Origin: Clostridiales bacterium
GTDB lineage: Bacteria > Bacillota > Clostridia > Christensenellales > Borkfalkiaceae
NCBI GenBank assembly: GCA_015069525.1
Contig: SVIK01000056.1
Location: 1 to 9,695 of the forward strand
DNA: 9,695 nucleotides
Reading direction: 5' to 3'
The position numbers and the translations under genes were made by a program. This document shows, piece after piece, positions 1-6,199 of this stretch. The notes under the pieces were generated by a model. The model did not search any database. It was not told the DNA's origin and saw nothing but the letters and a program-made list of their open reading frames with translations. Within the stretch, counting starts at the first letter, position 1; each line of letters opens with the position of its first letter.

Positions 1-424
1 TTTCGCTTAACAGCCCTCTTTCCGCAACTTTTTTCAACGCGATTACGCCGTAATCCAATCGGTAAGGCGGGTCGATAAAAATGATATCGAACGGACCTTT
101 CACTACGTCCAAGCAAGTAGTATAATCGTAATTGCATACTTGCGCTTGCGAAGCGGGAATATGCAAGGCTTGCAAGTTTTTCTTAACGATAGAAACGCTC
201 GCTTTTGCGACGTCGTTGAACACCACTTCCGTTGCACCACGAGAAATCGCCTCTATCCCAAGCGAACCGCTACCCGCAAACAAATCGAGCACCCTTGCCC
301 CTTGCGTTTTGAATGCAAGAATATTAAACAACGCTTCTTTTGCCCTATCCGACGTGGGACGGACGTCGTTGCCTGAAAATTCCGCTAAAATTCTGCTTCT
401 ATATTTTCCACCTACAATTCTCAT
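1..424 (-). CDS. rsmD: 16S rRNA (guanine966-N2)-methyltransferase RsmD, 3' end cut by window edge
   Basis: Transfers a methyl group from S-adenosylmethionine to N2 of G966 of 16S rRNA during 30S assembly. The ORF opens with ATG at 424-422 and runs off the left edge after 141 codons, so the C-terminal part is missing (the family is about 180-190 residues). The N-terminus MRIVGGKYRSR is typical of RsmD. The conserved RPTSDRAKEALFNIL stretch (22-36) follows, then the SAM-binding motif DLFAGSGSLGIEA (47-59), and the catalytic DPPY motif of N2-guanine/N6-adenine methyltransferases at 118-121, preceded by FDIIFI. A GGTGA ribosome site lies just upstream. It starts 14 bp after the membrane-protein stop, so it is probably the last visible gene of the operon. 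The DPPY motif together with this N-terminus separates RsmD from other class I methyltransferases. Confidence 0.95.
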   Translation of the reverse strand, partial: MRIVGGKYRSRILAEFSGNDVRPTSDRAKEALFNILAFKTQGARVLDLFAGSGSLGIEAISRGATEVVFNDVAKASVSIVKKNLQALHIPASQAQVCNYDYTTCLDVVKGPFDIIFIDPPYRLDYGVIALKKVAERGLLSE

Positions 425-438
425 TAAATCACCGAAAA

Positions 439-1209
439 TTATTTGCGTTTTTTGGGTTTCGTGCCAGGCAAAGCGCCATAATTGATTTTCTTTTGTCTGT
501 TAGCTTCCATTTGCGCTTCTCTATCAGCCATTTCTTGCTTACGGATTGCTTTCGCTCTTCTACCGTATGCGCCTGCAATATACATGACCCCAACCACTAC
601 CACGGGGATTAAGCCGAAAAGACAGCCGTAATAATAGCTAATGCTTGCGCCCGTTGCGTTTTGGATAAGGAAAGGAATAACCGAATAACCGGAAATAAAG
701 AGGAAAATGACCATAATCAAGCCAAAGCCCATACCGCCCAATTGCGCGTCTTCCTCCGCCATCAAATTCATTAAAGCCGTATCGATTTTTGTTTGATTTG
801 CACCAAAGAAAATCCCCGCGATAACGGGAACGAGCCCTACAAACGCGCCAATTACAAAGCCTTTCCAAGCACGGTATTCCTTTGCGTAAACGTACTTATT
901 AATTTTCAAAGACGTACCGCTATCTGTGGAGGACATACGTTTCATGTTGCCCGTGACGAGCATTTCGTAGCCGTTCCCGCCGTTTACGTACGCCATTACG
1001 CACGCATAAGCGCTTGCCGCGACGATAAGTACGATTGTCCACGCTATTTTAGCGCCATTCCATTGCCATTGTGAAAGTTCCCCTCTTATAGAAACAATCA
1101 CGAGCGCCGCACCTGCACACATGAACATCAGGGAGGTGGGCAAAGAGCCCTTGAACAGTTCCCAAATTTGTCTACCAATTTTTTTGAAAGTCTTTTTTAC
1201 CTCTGCCAT
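439..1209 (-). CDS. uncharacterised five-helix integral membrane protein with basic C-terminal tail
   Basis: I do not recognise the family. The 256-residue protein has a basic N-terminus (KKTFKK) and five hydrophobic segments at about 23-42, 54-75, 116-136, 161-182 and 194-215. It ends in a very basic, probably helical tail (217-256) closing in KPKKRK. The loop between segments 2 and 3 (76-115) is long and rich in Lys/Arg/Tyr, while the loop between 3 and 4 is acidic (AEED). No signal peptide, enzyme motif or transporter signature is visible. Segment 3 (GFVIGAFVGLVPVIAG) and segment 5 (GLIPVVVVGVMYIAGAYG) are Gly-rich and alike in feel, hinting at an internal repeat. The ATG has a good GGAG site about 7 bases upstream. 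It sits 16 bp after the folate cyclo-ligase gene and 14 bp before rsmD, so it is co-transcribed with housekeeping genes. Its role is unknown. Confidence 0.85.
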   Translation of the reverse strand: MAEVKKTFKKIGRQIWELFKGSLPTSLMFMCAGAALVIVSIRGELSQWQWNGAKIAWTIVLIVAASAYACVMAYVNGGNGYEMLVTGNMKRMSSTDSGTSLKINKYVYAKEYRAWKGFVIGAFVGLVPVIAGIFFGANQTKIDTALMNLMAEEDAQLGGMGFGLIMVIFLFISGYSVIPFLIQNATGASISYYYGCLFGLIPVVVVGVMYIAGAYGRRAKAIRKQEMADREAQMEANRQKKINYGALPGTKPKKRK

Positions 1210-1225
1210 AGTATTTCTCCATTTT

Positions 1226-1780
1226 TTATCTTTCTATATAAATAATTTGCTTGTCCGTGACAATGCAATCTACTTTTTCATCAAAGCCAAGCGTGGGCAC
1301 TTGAGGTTGGATTTGAAAATCAAACCCGTACGCCACCCTTTTCGCCATTGGGTGCACCTGAAAGTATCTATCGTAATACCCACCGCCATAGCCCAACCGG
1401 TTGCCCTGTTTGTCCACGGCAAGAAAAGGCGTCACGATAACGTCCACTTCCCCTTGATACGCCTCGCCAACCGGCTCCCGTATGCGAAGGGGAGAAATCG
1501 TAAAATCTTCCCCGTAAGCCACCGTTTCCATCTCTTCTCCCGATACCCTAGGACAATAGACTTCGTAGCCCGCTTCTATTAGATTTTCAATCAACAAATC
1601 GGTGGACGCTTCCGAGGAATAAGAAAGATAACAACAAATCTTTTTCTTTCCCTCTCCCCAAAAGCCTTTTAAAACGGTGAAAAAGTTTTCCACGAGCAAC
1701 CTTTCCTTCACGTCGCGGTTTTCATTGTTCGCACGGCGCGCTCTCATTTGTTTTCGTAGTTCTTTTTTTCGCTCCTCCAC
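1226..1780 (-). CDS. 5-formyltetrahydrofolate cyclo-ligase (5,10-methenyltetrahydrofolate synthetase)
   Basis: Uses ATP to convert 5-formyl-THF to 5,10-methenyl-THF, returning a stored folate to one-carbon metabolism. The family signature GNRLGYGGGYYDRYF is present (GYGGGYYD at residues 130-137 from the GTG start), preceded by VDVIVTPFLAVD. The N-terminal KKELRKQMRARR helix, which supplies an ATP-contacting Lys in this family, is intact. At 184 residues from GTG(1778-1780) the length is normal. The start is uncertain. GTG at 1780 puts the family's KKELR helix right at the N-terminus, ATG at 1813 would add 11 residues, and ATG at 1747 would lose the helix. The only SD-like GGAGA upstream of GTG1780 is about 14 bases away, so translation is probably coupled to alr, whose reading frame runs on to 1722. 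The overlap with alr is 59 bp (92 bp if ATG1813 is used). Confidence 0.92.
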   Translation of the reverse strand: MEERKKELRKQMRARRANNENRDVKERLLVENFFTVLKGFWGEGKKKICCYLSYSSEASTDLLIENLIEAGYEVYCPRVSGEEMETVAYGEDFTISPLRIREPVGEAYQGEVDVIVTPFLAVDKQGNRLGYGGGYYDRYFQVHPMAKRVAYGFDFQIQPQVPTLGFDEKVDCIVTDKQIIYIER

Positions 1781-2867
1781 GCTTCGATTGTCTGTCTCCA
1801 CAAAACGTAGCATCTTCGTATACCATCTTTGCACGACGCGTAGCCGAACAAAGTACCTCGTAAGAAATTGTTTTCGTAATTTTCGCAGTTGCACCCGCGT
1901 CAAGCATTACGGGCAACCAAGCCCCTTTTCTGCCCGTCCGCCTTTGCAAACAAGCGTCCATGCAAAGATTGTTCGCGTTCCTTTCATATCCGTAAACGCC
2001 GTTCTCTTTCGCGCGTAAAAAACCGTCCGCATAACCAAATCGCACAACCGCTACTTTCTCACCTCGAACGGCGCGTTCCTTTCCATAACCGAGCCCACCG
2101 TTTTGGCATTTTCGCACCGCCGATACTTCCGCCCATACGGACATCGCCTTTCGCAAGGCAAGCCTATCTATACGCGCCTTATCCAAATCCTTTGCACCGT
2201 CGGGCAAATAGCCGTATAAGCCTATCCCGATACGTAGCATATCGAAATAAAATTCTTCGCCAAGCAACGCACCGTACGTTGCGCCCAAATGGCAAACGCA
2301 GTTAGGGAAATACCGCTTTGCTATATTACAAGCCCTTTGAAAGCGCTCCCGTTGCTTTTCCGCACTATCTCGTGCATATTCGTACATATGGGAATATATC
2401 CCCTCAACGAAAACGAACGGCGTTGTTGCAAGCAGTTTACACACTTTGCCCAGCGTATAATTATCCATGCCGTAGCGGTTCATTCCCGTATTGATTTTAA
2501 GATGTACTCGCAAAGAAAATCGGTACTTTTTTGCCGTTTCGACAAGCATTTTGGCGGTAGATACATCGCCAACAGTAAGTATAAAGCCGTCCTTTGCCGA
2601 TTCGATTACGTCCCTTTCAAAACAAGGGGGCGACAAAATTAGGATATCCTTTCCACACGCCGATACGCGGATAGCTTTCGCTTCGTCCAATAAGGAAACG
2701 GCAAAGCAATCAACGACGTTGGAAAGCGCATAGACGACCTCTTCCGCGCCGTGCCCGTAGGCGTTTGCCTTGACGACGGCACAAATAGGTTTTCCCGTCA
2801 AACGGATAAACGCTTCTGCATTGTGACGAATATGGGTTAAATCAATCTTCGCTATTACTTTTCGCAT
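1722..2867 (-). CDS. alr: alanine racemase, PLP-dependent, with divergent and extended C-terminus
   Basis: Interconverts L- and D-alanine for peptidoglycan. The 381 residues form an N-terminal TIM barrel and a C-terminal beta domain. Seen: PLP lysine K33 in AVVKANAYGHG; KINTGMNRYG (K124 and R131, matching the carbamylated Lys and the carboxylate-binding Arg of the family); RIGIGLYG with R212 facing the PLP ring; second-base Tyr261 in LGYGKE; GYADG (279-282); CMD (302-304); ISYE (334-337). Odd points are HLGATYGA at 193-200 where the family usually has H-x-A-N-S, and only about 28 residues between CMD and TISYE, roughly ten fewer than usual. A basic tail of about 30 residues also follows the usual C-terminal end (RRAKMVY, 344-350) and overlaps the next gene. 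No stop or clear frameshift was found, so I call it functional. The ATG carries an AGGAT ribosome site inside a hairpin. Confidence 0.93.
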   Translation of the reverse strand: MRKVIAKIDLTHIRHNAEAFIRLTGKPICAVVKANAYGHGAEEVVYALSNVVDCFAVSLLDEAKAIRVSACGKDILILSPPCFERDVIESAKDGFILTVGDVSTAKMLVETAKKYRFSLRVHLKINTGMNRYGMDNYTLGKVCKLLATTPFVFVEGIYSHMYEYARDSAEKQRERFQRACNIAKRYFPNCVCHLGATYGALLGEEFYFDMLRIGIGLYGYLPDGAKDLDKARIDRLALRKAMSVWAEVSAVRKCQNGGLGYGKERAVRGEKVAVVRFGYADGFLRAKENGVYGYERNANNLCMDACLQRRTGRKGAWLPVMLDAGATAKITKTISYEVLCSATRRAKMVYEDATFCGDRQSKRGGAKKRTTKTNESAPCEQ

Positions 2868-2868
2868 T

Positions 2869-2897
2869 GTTTATCCTATGCGTGAAAAAGGATAAAC
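2869..2897 (-). promoter_or_regulatory. hairpin masking the alr ribosome-binding site
   Basis: Read on the minus strand, GTTTATCC and GGATAAAC form a perfect 8-bp inverted repeat around a 13-base loop. The 3' arm carries the only SD-like bases for alr (AGGAT) and ends one base before the alr ATG. When folded, it would hide the ribosome site. There is no U-tract after it, so it is not an intrinsic terminator. It occupies most of the 46-bp gap between the Zn-ribbon gene and alr. A role in tuning alr translation is inference. Confidence 0.45.
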
Positions 2898-2913
2898 TTG
2901 CTTGTTTTTACTT

Positions 2914-3612
2914 TTAGTCCTCTTTGAATATTATGCGGTGACAGTTATCACACTCGTACCCAGCGCCAAGCTTGCTTTGCGCGGCAATAGGCGGTTCCAT
3001 ACCACAGAACCAACACCTACCGTAATTGAGCGCGCCCACGACGGGGAACATCTTTTCCTTTCTCTTCGTTTGATATTTTCCAAGCATTTCAGGCGAAATA
3101 TCCTTGCCAATCGTTTTGAGTTGTTTTTCAATCTCGCCACGTTCGCCCGCTTTCGATTCCTTTAATTCCTTGTACTTATTCGACGCTTCTTCGTATTGTT
3201 TTTGCGCGGAAATAACTTGTTTTTTCAGCTTTTGATATTCTTCGTCGGTCGCCTTAATATTCGCTGACAAAGCGTTGATATCCGCACGGATTTTCTTCAA
3301 TTGGTCGAAGATTTTTTGTGCTTCCTTCTTATAAAACGCGATATCTGCACCACCCTTCACCATTTCTTCAAGGTTGTCGAATTCCGCAAGCGTTGCTTCC
3401 GCTTTTGCATATTGAGTCGCGAGCGCGTCCGCTTCCGCACGGAACGCTTGTGCTTTTACCTCCAACGAATCGAGCTTTTCAGGTGCGCTTTTCAAAAACT
3501 TTTGTAATTTTGCGTACACCTTTCTCTCTTCGCTTTCCGCCAACACTTTCTCTAATTCGTAGAGCTTCGCGTCAACCGATTGATAGTTCAAAATTGCCTG
3601 TAATTGTGCCAT
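2914..3612 (-). CDS. coiled-coil protein with C-terminal C4-type zinc ribbon (COG1579 type)
   Basis: A 232-residue protein of the COG1579 'C4-type zinc-ribbon' group, predicted to bind nucleic acid; no precise function is established. Residues about 15-170 are rich in Lys, Glu, Ala and Gln with heptad character, predicting a long antiparallel coiled coil. The C-terminus carries CWFC (C200, C203) and CDNC (C221, C224), a classic four-cysteine zinc ribbon, preceded by the YGRC motif typical of the group. A strong GGGAGGAG site precedes the ATG. The gene begins 15 bp after the nif3 stop; nif3 and this gene are frequent neighbours in Firmicutes and other bacteria, suggesting a shared process. Length and domain order are normal. 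The molecular role is unproven. Confidence 0.9.
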   Translation of the reverse strand: MAQLQAILNYQSVDAKLYELEKVLAESEERKVYAKLQKFLKSAPEKLDSLEVKAQAFRAEADALATQYAKAEATLAEFDNLEEMVKGGADIAFYKKEAQKIFDQLKKIRADINALSANIKATDEEYQKLKKQVISAQKQYEEASNKYKELKESKAGERGEIEKQLKTIGKDISPEMLGKYQTKRKEKMFPVVGALNYGRCWFCGMEPPIAAQSKLGAGYECDNCHRIIFKED

Positions 3613-3627
3613 AATATACTCCTCCCG

Positions 3628-4431
3628 TCAAAGCAGTTTGTCGTCCGTGTGATATGCGCACGGGATATCTATCTGCCGACGGATTTTTTCATAATATTTT
3701 TTAAAACCGTAGTTTTCCGAAGCGTAATGCGGTAAAATGATAACCGCAAGCCCGCTTTCAAGTGCGAGCGCTATTAAATGATGCTTAAAATCGGAAGAAA
3801 CGAATACCTCCGCTCCCGATTGCTTTGCGAACGCGATAGAGGCTTCGTCAACCCCTGCGCCACAAAAGCTCGCCACAGCGGAAATAAGTGTGCTTTCCTC
3901 GCCATAACAAAGTATGCGTTTCGTGGAAAACTCTTCTTCCATTTTTTCTTTCAATTGTTTTAACGGACAAGGCTCGATTGCATACGCCCTACCGTATCCT
4001 CCGCACGTAAGCGGGTGCATAACCGTTTCCACCGTCTTTTTCGTGGAATTACTTGCCTTGCGAATACCGTCGCGCAAGCTTTCGTCCACCCCTTCCACGG
4101 CGCAATCGAGGTTTAAGTGCATTGCGATAACGGAAATGCCTTCTTGGATACAGCGCACCAATTTACCACCCAAATTATCCTCTATGCGGATATCCCCGAT
4201 TTTTCCGTAAATAGCAGGGTGATGCGTGATAATTAAATTTGCGCCCTCTCGTATCGCCTTTTCGATTGCCTCTTTTGATAAATCGAGGGAAAAGAGCACG
4301 CCGACGATTTCTTTCCCACAATCGACGAGAATACCGCTATTATCGTACGCGCCGTATTTTTCGCAATATTCGTCGCTCAGTTTCTTAGGAGCAACGCTAT
4401 CCGCGATTTTGTAAATTTCACTTAATTTCAC
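3628..4431 (-). CDS. Nif3-like dinuclear metal centre protein (YqfO/YbgI family, short form)
   Basis: Nif3-family proteins form toroidal hexamers with a two-metal site. Some are annotated as GTP cyclohydrolase I type 2 homologues, but the physiological reaction is unsettled. Metal ligands seen (numbered from GTG): ITHHP (His70, His71), HLNLD (His105, Asp109; usually HTNLD), and HYASE (His235, Glu239). DNSGILVD near the N-terminus corresponds to the family DNvGLqvG. At 267 residues it is the short form: the PII-like insert seen in the ~370-residue Bacillus YqfO is absent. The start is GTG 4429-4431 or the adjacent TTG 4432-4434; AAGGAG lies 9 or 6 bases upstream, respectively. It overlaps the end of trmK by about 14 bp, so the two are probably translationally coupled. 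trmK-nif3 pairing is common in Firmicutes. Confidence 0.93.
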   Translation of the reverse strand: MKLSEIYKIADSVAPKKLSDEYCEKYGAYDNSGILVDCGKEIVGVLFSLDLSKEAIEKAIREGANLIITHHPAIYGKIGDIRIEDNLGGKLVRCIQEGISVIAMHLNLDCAVEGVDESLRDGIRKASNSTKKTVETVMHPLTCGGYGRAYAIEPCPLKQLKEKMEEEFSTKRILCYGEESTLISAVASFCGAGVDEASIAFAKQSGAEVFVSSDFKHHLIALALESGLAVIILPHYASENYGFKKYYEKIRRQIDIPCAYHTDDKLL

Positions 4432-5098
4432 CAACGAGCACTCCTTGTAGCCTTTCTTTCCTCTTTAACAGCTCTGCACGGCTTTCCGCCTGTAAAGCAG
4501 GCTGTAATAAGTATTTTTCGATATTGTCGATTTGCTTTTGCGTGCGTTTTAAAAACGCCTCGCCTTTACGCATTATATTTTCTTTGCCAAATTCGTATTC
4601 CGCGTCCGTATACGCTTGTTTTTCCGTCCCTACCGAACGTTGCCCGACGATTACGTCATAATATTTGCCGTCTTCAAAAGTGTAATCCCTTTCGATATAA
4701 GCACCTTTATCAACAAGGTATCGGCGCAGTTTTTCACTATCGTGCATCGGTTGAAAAACAAACTGCTTGGGCAAGAATCCGTATTTTGCGTCCGCTAAAA
4801 TACTGACGATTTCGCTACCGCCCATACCTGCAATAAGCACCGTTTCCGTATCCTTAGGAACGCCGAAAAACCCGTCGCCAAGCACGCCTTTTGCCTTACC
4901 CTGTCGAACGTACGGCGCAAGCAGTTTTTCCGCCTTTGCCAAGCTCCCTTTGCTCACGTCCGAAAAAATGACCTTTTCGCAAAGCTTGTTTTTCAAAACG
5001 TATTCGCTACAATAGCCGTGGTCGCACCCCACGTCCGCAAAGGATTGCGTCTTTTGCAAGAACGAACAGAGCGTATCTATCCTCTTTCCGTAGCCCAT
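4418..5098 (-). CDS. trmK: tRNA (adenine(22)-N(1))-methyltransferase TrmK
   Basis: Methylates N1 of A22 in the D-loop region of tRNA using S-adenosylmethionine. The 226 residues show the SAM-binding motif ADVGCDHGY (21-29), the acidic motif IFSDVSKGSLAKAEKLL (44-60), IAGMGGSEIVSIL (89-101), which is highly characteristic of TrmK (COG2384), and the QPMHD segment (116-120; usually QPN/QPM-x) near the catalytic site. The last ~60 residues are a Lys/Glu-rich helical domain, as in Bacillus YqfN. The ATG overlaps the rpoD stop codon by one base (TAATG), and no good SD is visible, so translation is probably coupled to rpoD. The 3' end overlaps the Nif3 gene. Location downstream of rpoD is typical of Firmicutes. 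Length is normal. Confidence 0.94.
   Translation of the reverse strand: MGYGKRIDTLCSFLQKTQSFADVGCDHGYCSEYVLKNKLCEKVIFSDVSKGSLAKAEKLLAPYVRQGKAKGVLGDGFFGVPKDTETVLIAGMGGSEIVSILADAKYGFLPKQFVFQPMHDSEKLRRYLVDKGAYIERDYTFEDGKYYDVIVGQRSVGTEKQAYTDAEYEFGKENIMRKGEAFLKRTQKQIDNIEKYLLQPALQAESRAELLKRKERLQGVLVGEIK
4441..4446 (-). promoter_or_regulatory. ribosome-binding site of the Nif3-family gene
   Basis: AAGGAG on the minus strand, inside the 3' end of trmK. There is no ATG near the family's N-terminus, so this site supports a non-ATG start: GTG at 4431 (spacing 9) or TTG at 4434 (spacing 6). GTG is preferred as the commoner alternative start. Confidence 0.6.
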
Positions 5099-6153
5099 TA
5101 TTCGAGATAATCTTTCAATTTCTTGCTACGCGAAGGGTGACGAAGTTTACGGAGCGCTTTCGCTTCGATTTGACGGATACGTTCACGGGTGACGTTGAAT
5201 ACCTTACCAACCTCTTCAAGCGTTCTCGATTTACCATCGTCAATGCCGTAGCGCAAACGGAGCACCTTTTGTTCTCTCGGCGTAAGCGTATCCAATACGC
5301 CCAAAAGCTGTTCTTTGAGCATGGAAAAAGCAACCGAATCGCTAGGCGTCGTCGTCTTTTCGTCCTCGATAAAATCGCCAAGGTGGCTATCTTCCTCCTC
5401 GCCGATAGGCGTTTCCAACGAAACGGGGTCTTGCGCGATTTTGATAATTTCGTGTACGCGGTCTTCCGTCACGCCCATCTTCTCCGCAATTTCCGCAGGC
5501 GTAGGCTCTCTACCTAATTCTTGAAGAAGGAGTCTTTGCACTCTCGTCAATTTATTAATCGTTTCTACCATGTGCACGGGAATACGAATCGTACGCGCTT
5601 GGTCTGCAATAGCACGCGTAATCGATTGACGAATCCACCACGTTGCGTACGTGGAGAATTTGAAACCCTTTTGATAATCGAATTTTTCTACCGCTTTCAT
5701 AAGACCGAGGTTGCCTTCTTGAATCAAATCAAGGAAAAGCATACCACGCCCAACATAGCGTTTTGCAATGGAAACAACCAAACGCAAGTTTGCCTCTGAA
5801 AGGCGTTTTTTCGCCGCCTCGTCGTTTTCTTGCATACGTCTTGCGAGCTCCACTTCTTCGTCCGCAGAAAGCAACGGCACGCGACCAATGTCTTTCAAGT
5901 ACATTTTGACAGGGTCGTCCAAGCCGATATCGGAAAGCGCTTGTTCGAAAAGCTCCTGGTCGCGCTTGTCTTCGTCCACGATTTGAATACCTGCCTCGCC
6001 AAGCGATTTATAAATAAAATCGATTTGCGTGGGGTTAACGTCGTGCTTTTCCGTGATATCACAAAGCTGGTTCGTCGTGATGTTGCCCTTTTTGCCGTAC
6101 GTTGCGATGATGTTTTCTAAAAGTTCACCAAGTTGTTGTTCGGATATATTCAC
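5098..6153 (-). CDS. rpoD: RNA polymerase primary sigma factor RpoD (SigA)
   Basis: Housekeeping sigma-70 factor that directs RNA polymerase core enzyme to -10/-35 promoters. In its 351 residues: a short region 1.1-like N-terminus (1-55), an acidic linker, region 1.2 DPVKMYLKDIGRVPLL (80-95), region 2 from about 118 to 190 including the -10-binding GFKFSTYATWWIRQ (163-176), region 3 (about 191-270), and region 4 with the C-terminal helix-turn-helix (TLEEVGKVFNVTRERIRQIE, 311-330) that reads the -35 box. Group 1 identity rests on region 1.1/1.2 plus the near-invariant 2.3-2.4. The start is GTG at 6151-6153, fixed by a GGAGGA site eight bases upstream. Bacillus SigA has 371 residues, so this is slightly short, mostly N-terminally. 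It lies 46 bp after dnaG and overlaps trmK by one base. Confidence 0.98.
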   Translation of the reverse strand: MNISEQQLGELLENIIATYGKKGNITTNQLCDITEKHDVNPTQIDFIYKSLGEAGIQIVDEDKRDQELFEQALSDIGLDDPVKMYLKDIGRVPLLSADEEVELARRMQENDEAAKKRLSEANLRLVVSIAKRYVGRGMLFLDLIQEGNLGLMKAVEKFDYQKGFKFSTYATWWIRQSITRAIADQARTIRIPVHMVETINKLTRVQRLLLQELGREPTPAEIAEKMGVTEDRVHEIIKIAQDPVSLETPIGEEEDSHLGDFIEDEKTTTPSDSVAFSMLKEQLLGVLDTLTPREQKVLRLRYGIDDGKSRTLEEVGKVFNVTRERIRQIEAKALRKLRHPSRSKKLKDYLE

Positions 6154-6160
6154 CCTTTTA

Positions 6161-6166
6161 TCCTCC
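6161..6166 (-). promoter_or_regulatory. ribosome-binding site of rpoD
   Basis: GGAGGA on the minus strand, seven bases before GTG 6151-6153. This strong site decides the GTG start, since no ATG in frame gives a complete region 1.1. Confidence 0.75.
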
Positions 6167-6175
6167 GTTTATATC

Positions 6176-6195
6176 AAAAACGATTGCTCGTTTTT
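6176..6195 (-). other. small stem-loop in the dnaG-rpoD intergenic region
   Basis: On the minus strand AAAAACGA, GCAA, TCGTTTTT forms a perfect 8-bp stem closed by GCAA, a GNRA tetraloop. Only two pairs are G:C, so it is weak, and I do not call it a terminator. It lies four to twenty-three bases after the dnaG stop and upstream of the rpoD ribosome site, which it does not cover. It could be an mRNA-processing or stability element, but that is inference. Confidence 0.3.
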
Positions 6196-6199
6196 CTTT

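Noticed and set aside
1121..1582. 153-residue plus-strand open frame
   Set aside because: Antisense to the membrane-protein and cyclo-ligase genes, whose protein signatures are clear; composition looks like a translated complement.
1781..1903. N-terminal extension of the folate cyclo-ligase back to ATG 1903
   Set aside because: The added 41 residues (basic, no homology I recognise) lie within conserved alr coding sequence, and the ATG has no ribosome site.
1840..1990. Frameshift in the 3' part of alr
   Set aside because: Both other frames were read here; neither restores a better racemase sequence, and both motifs flanking the odd region (CMD and TISYE) are already in one frame.
6154..6190. 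Separate promoter for rpoD in the dnaG-rpoD gap
   Set aside because: TATAAA occurs near 6170, but there is no acceptable -35 box at 16-18 bp upstream.
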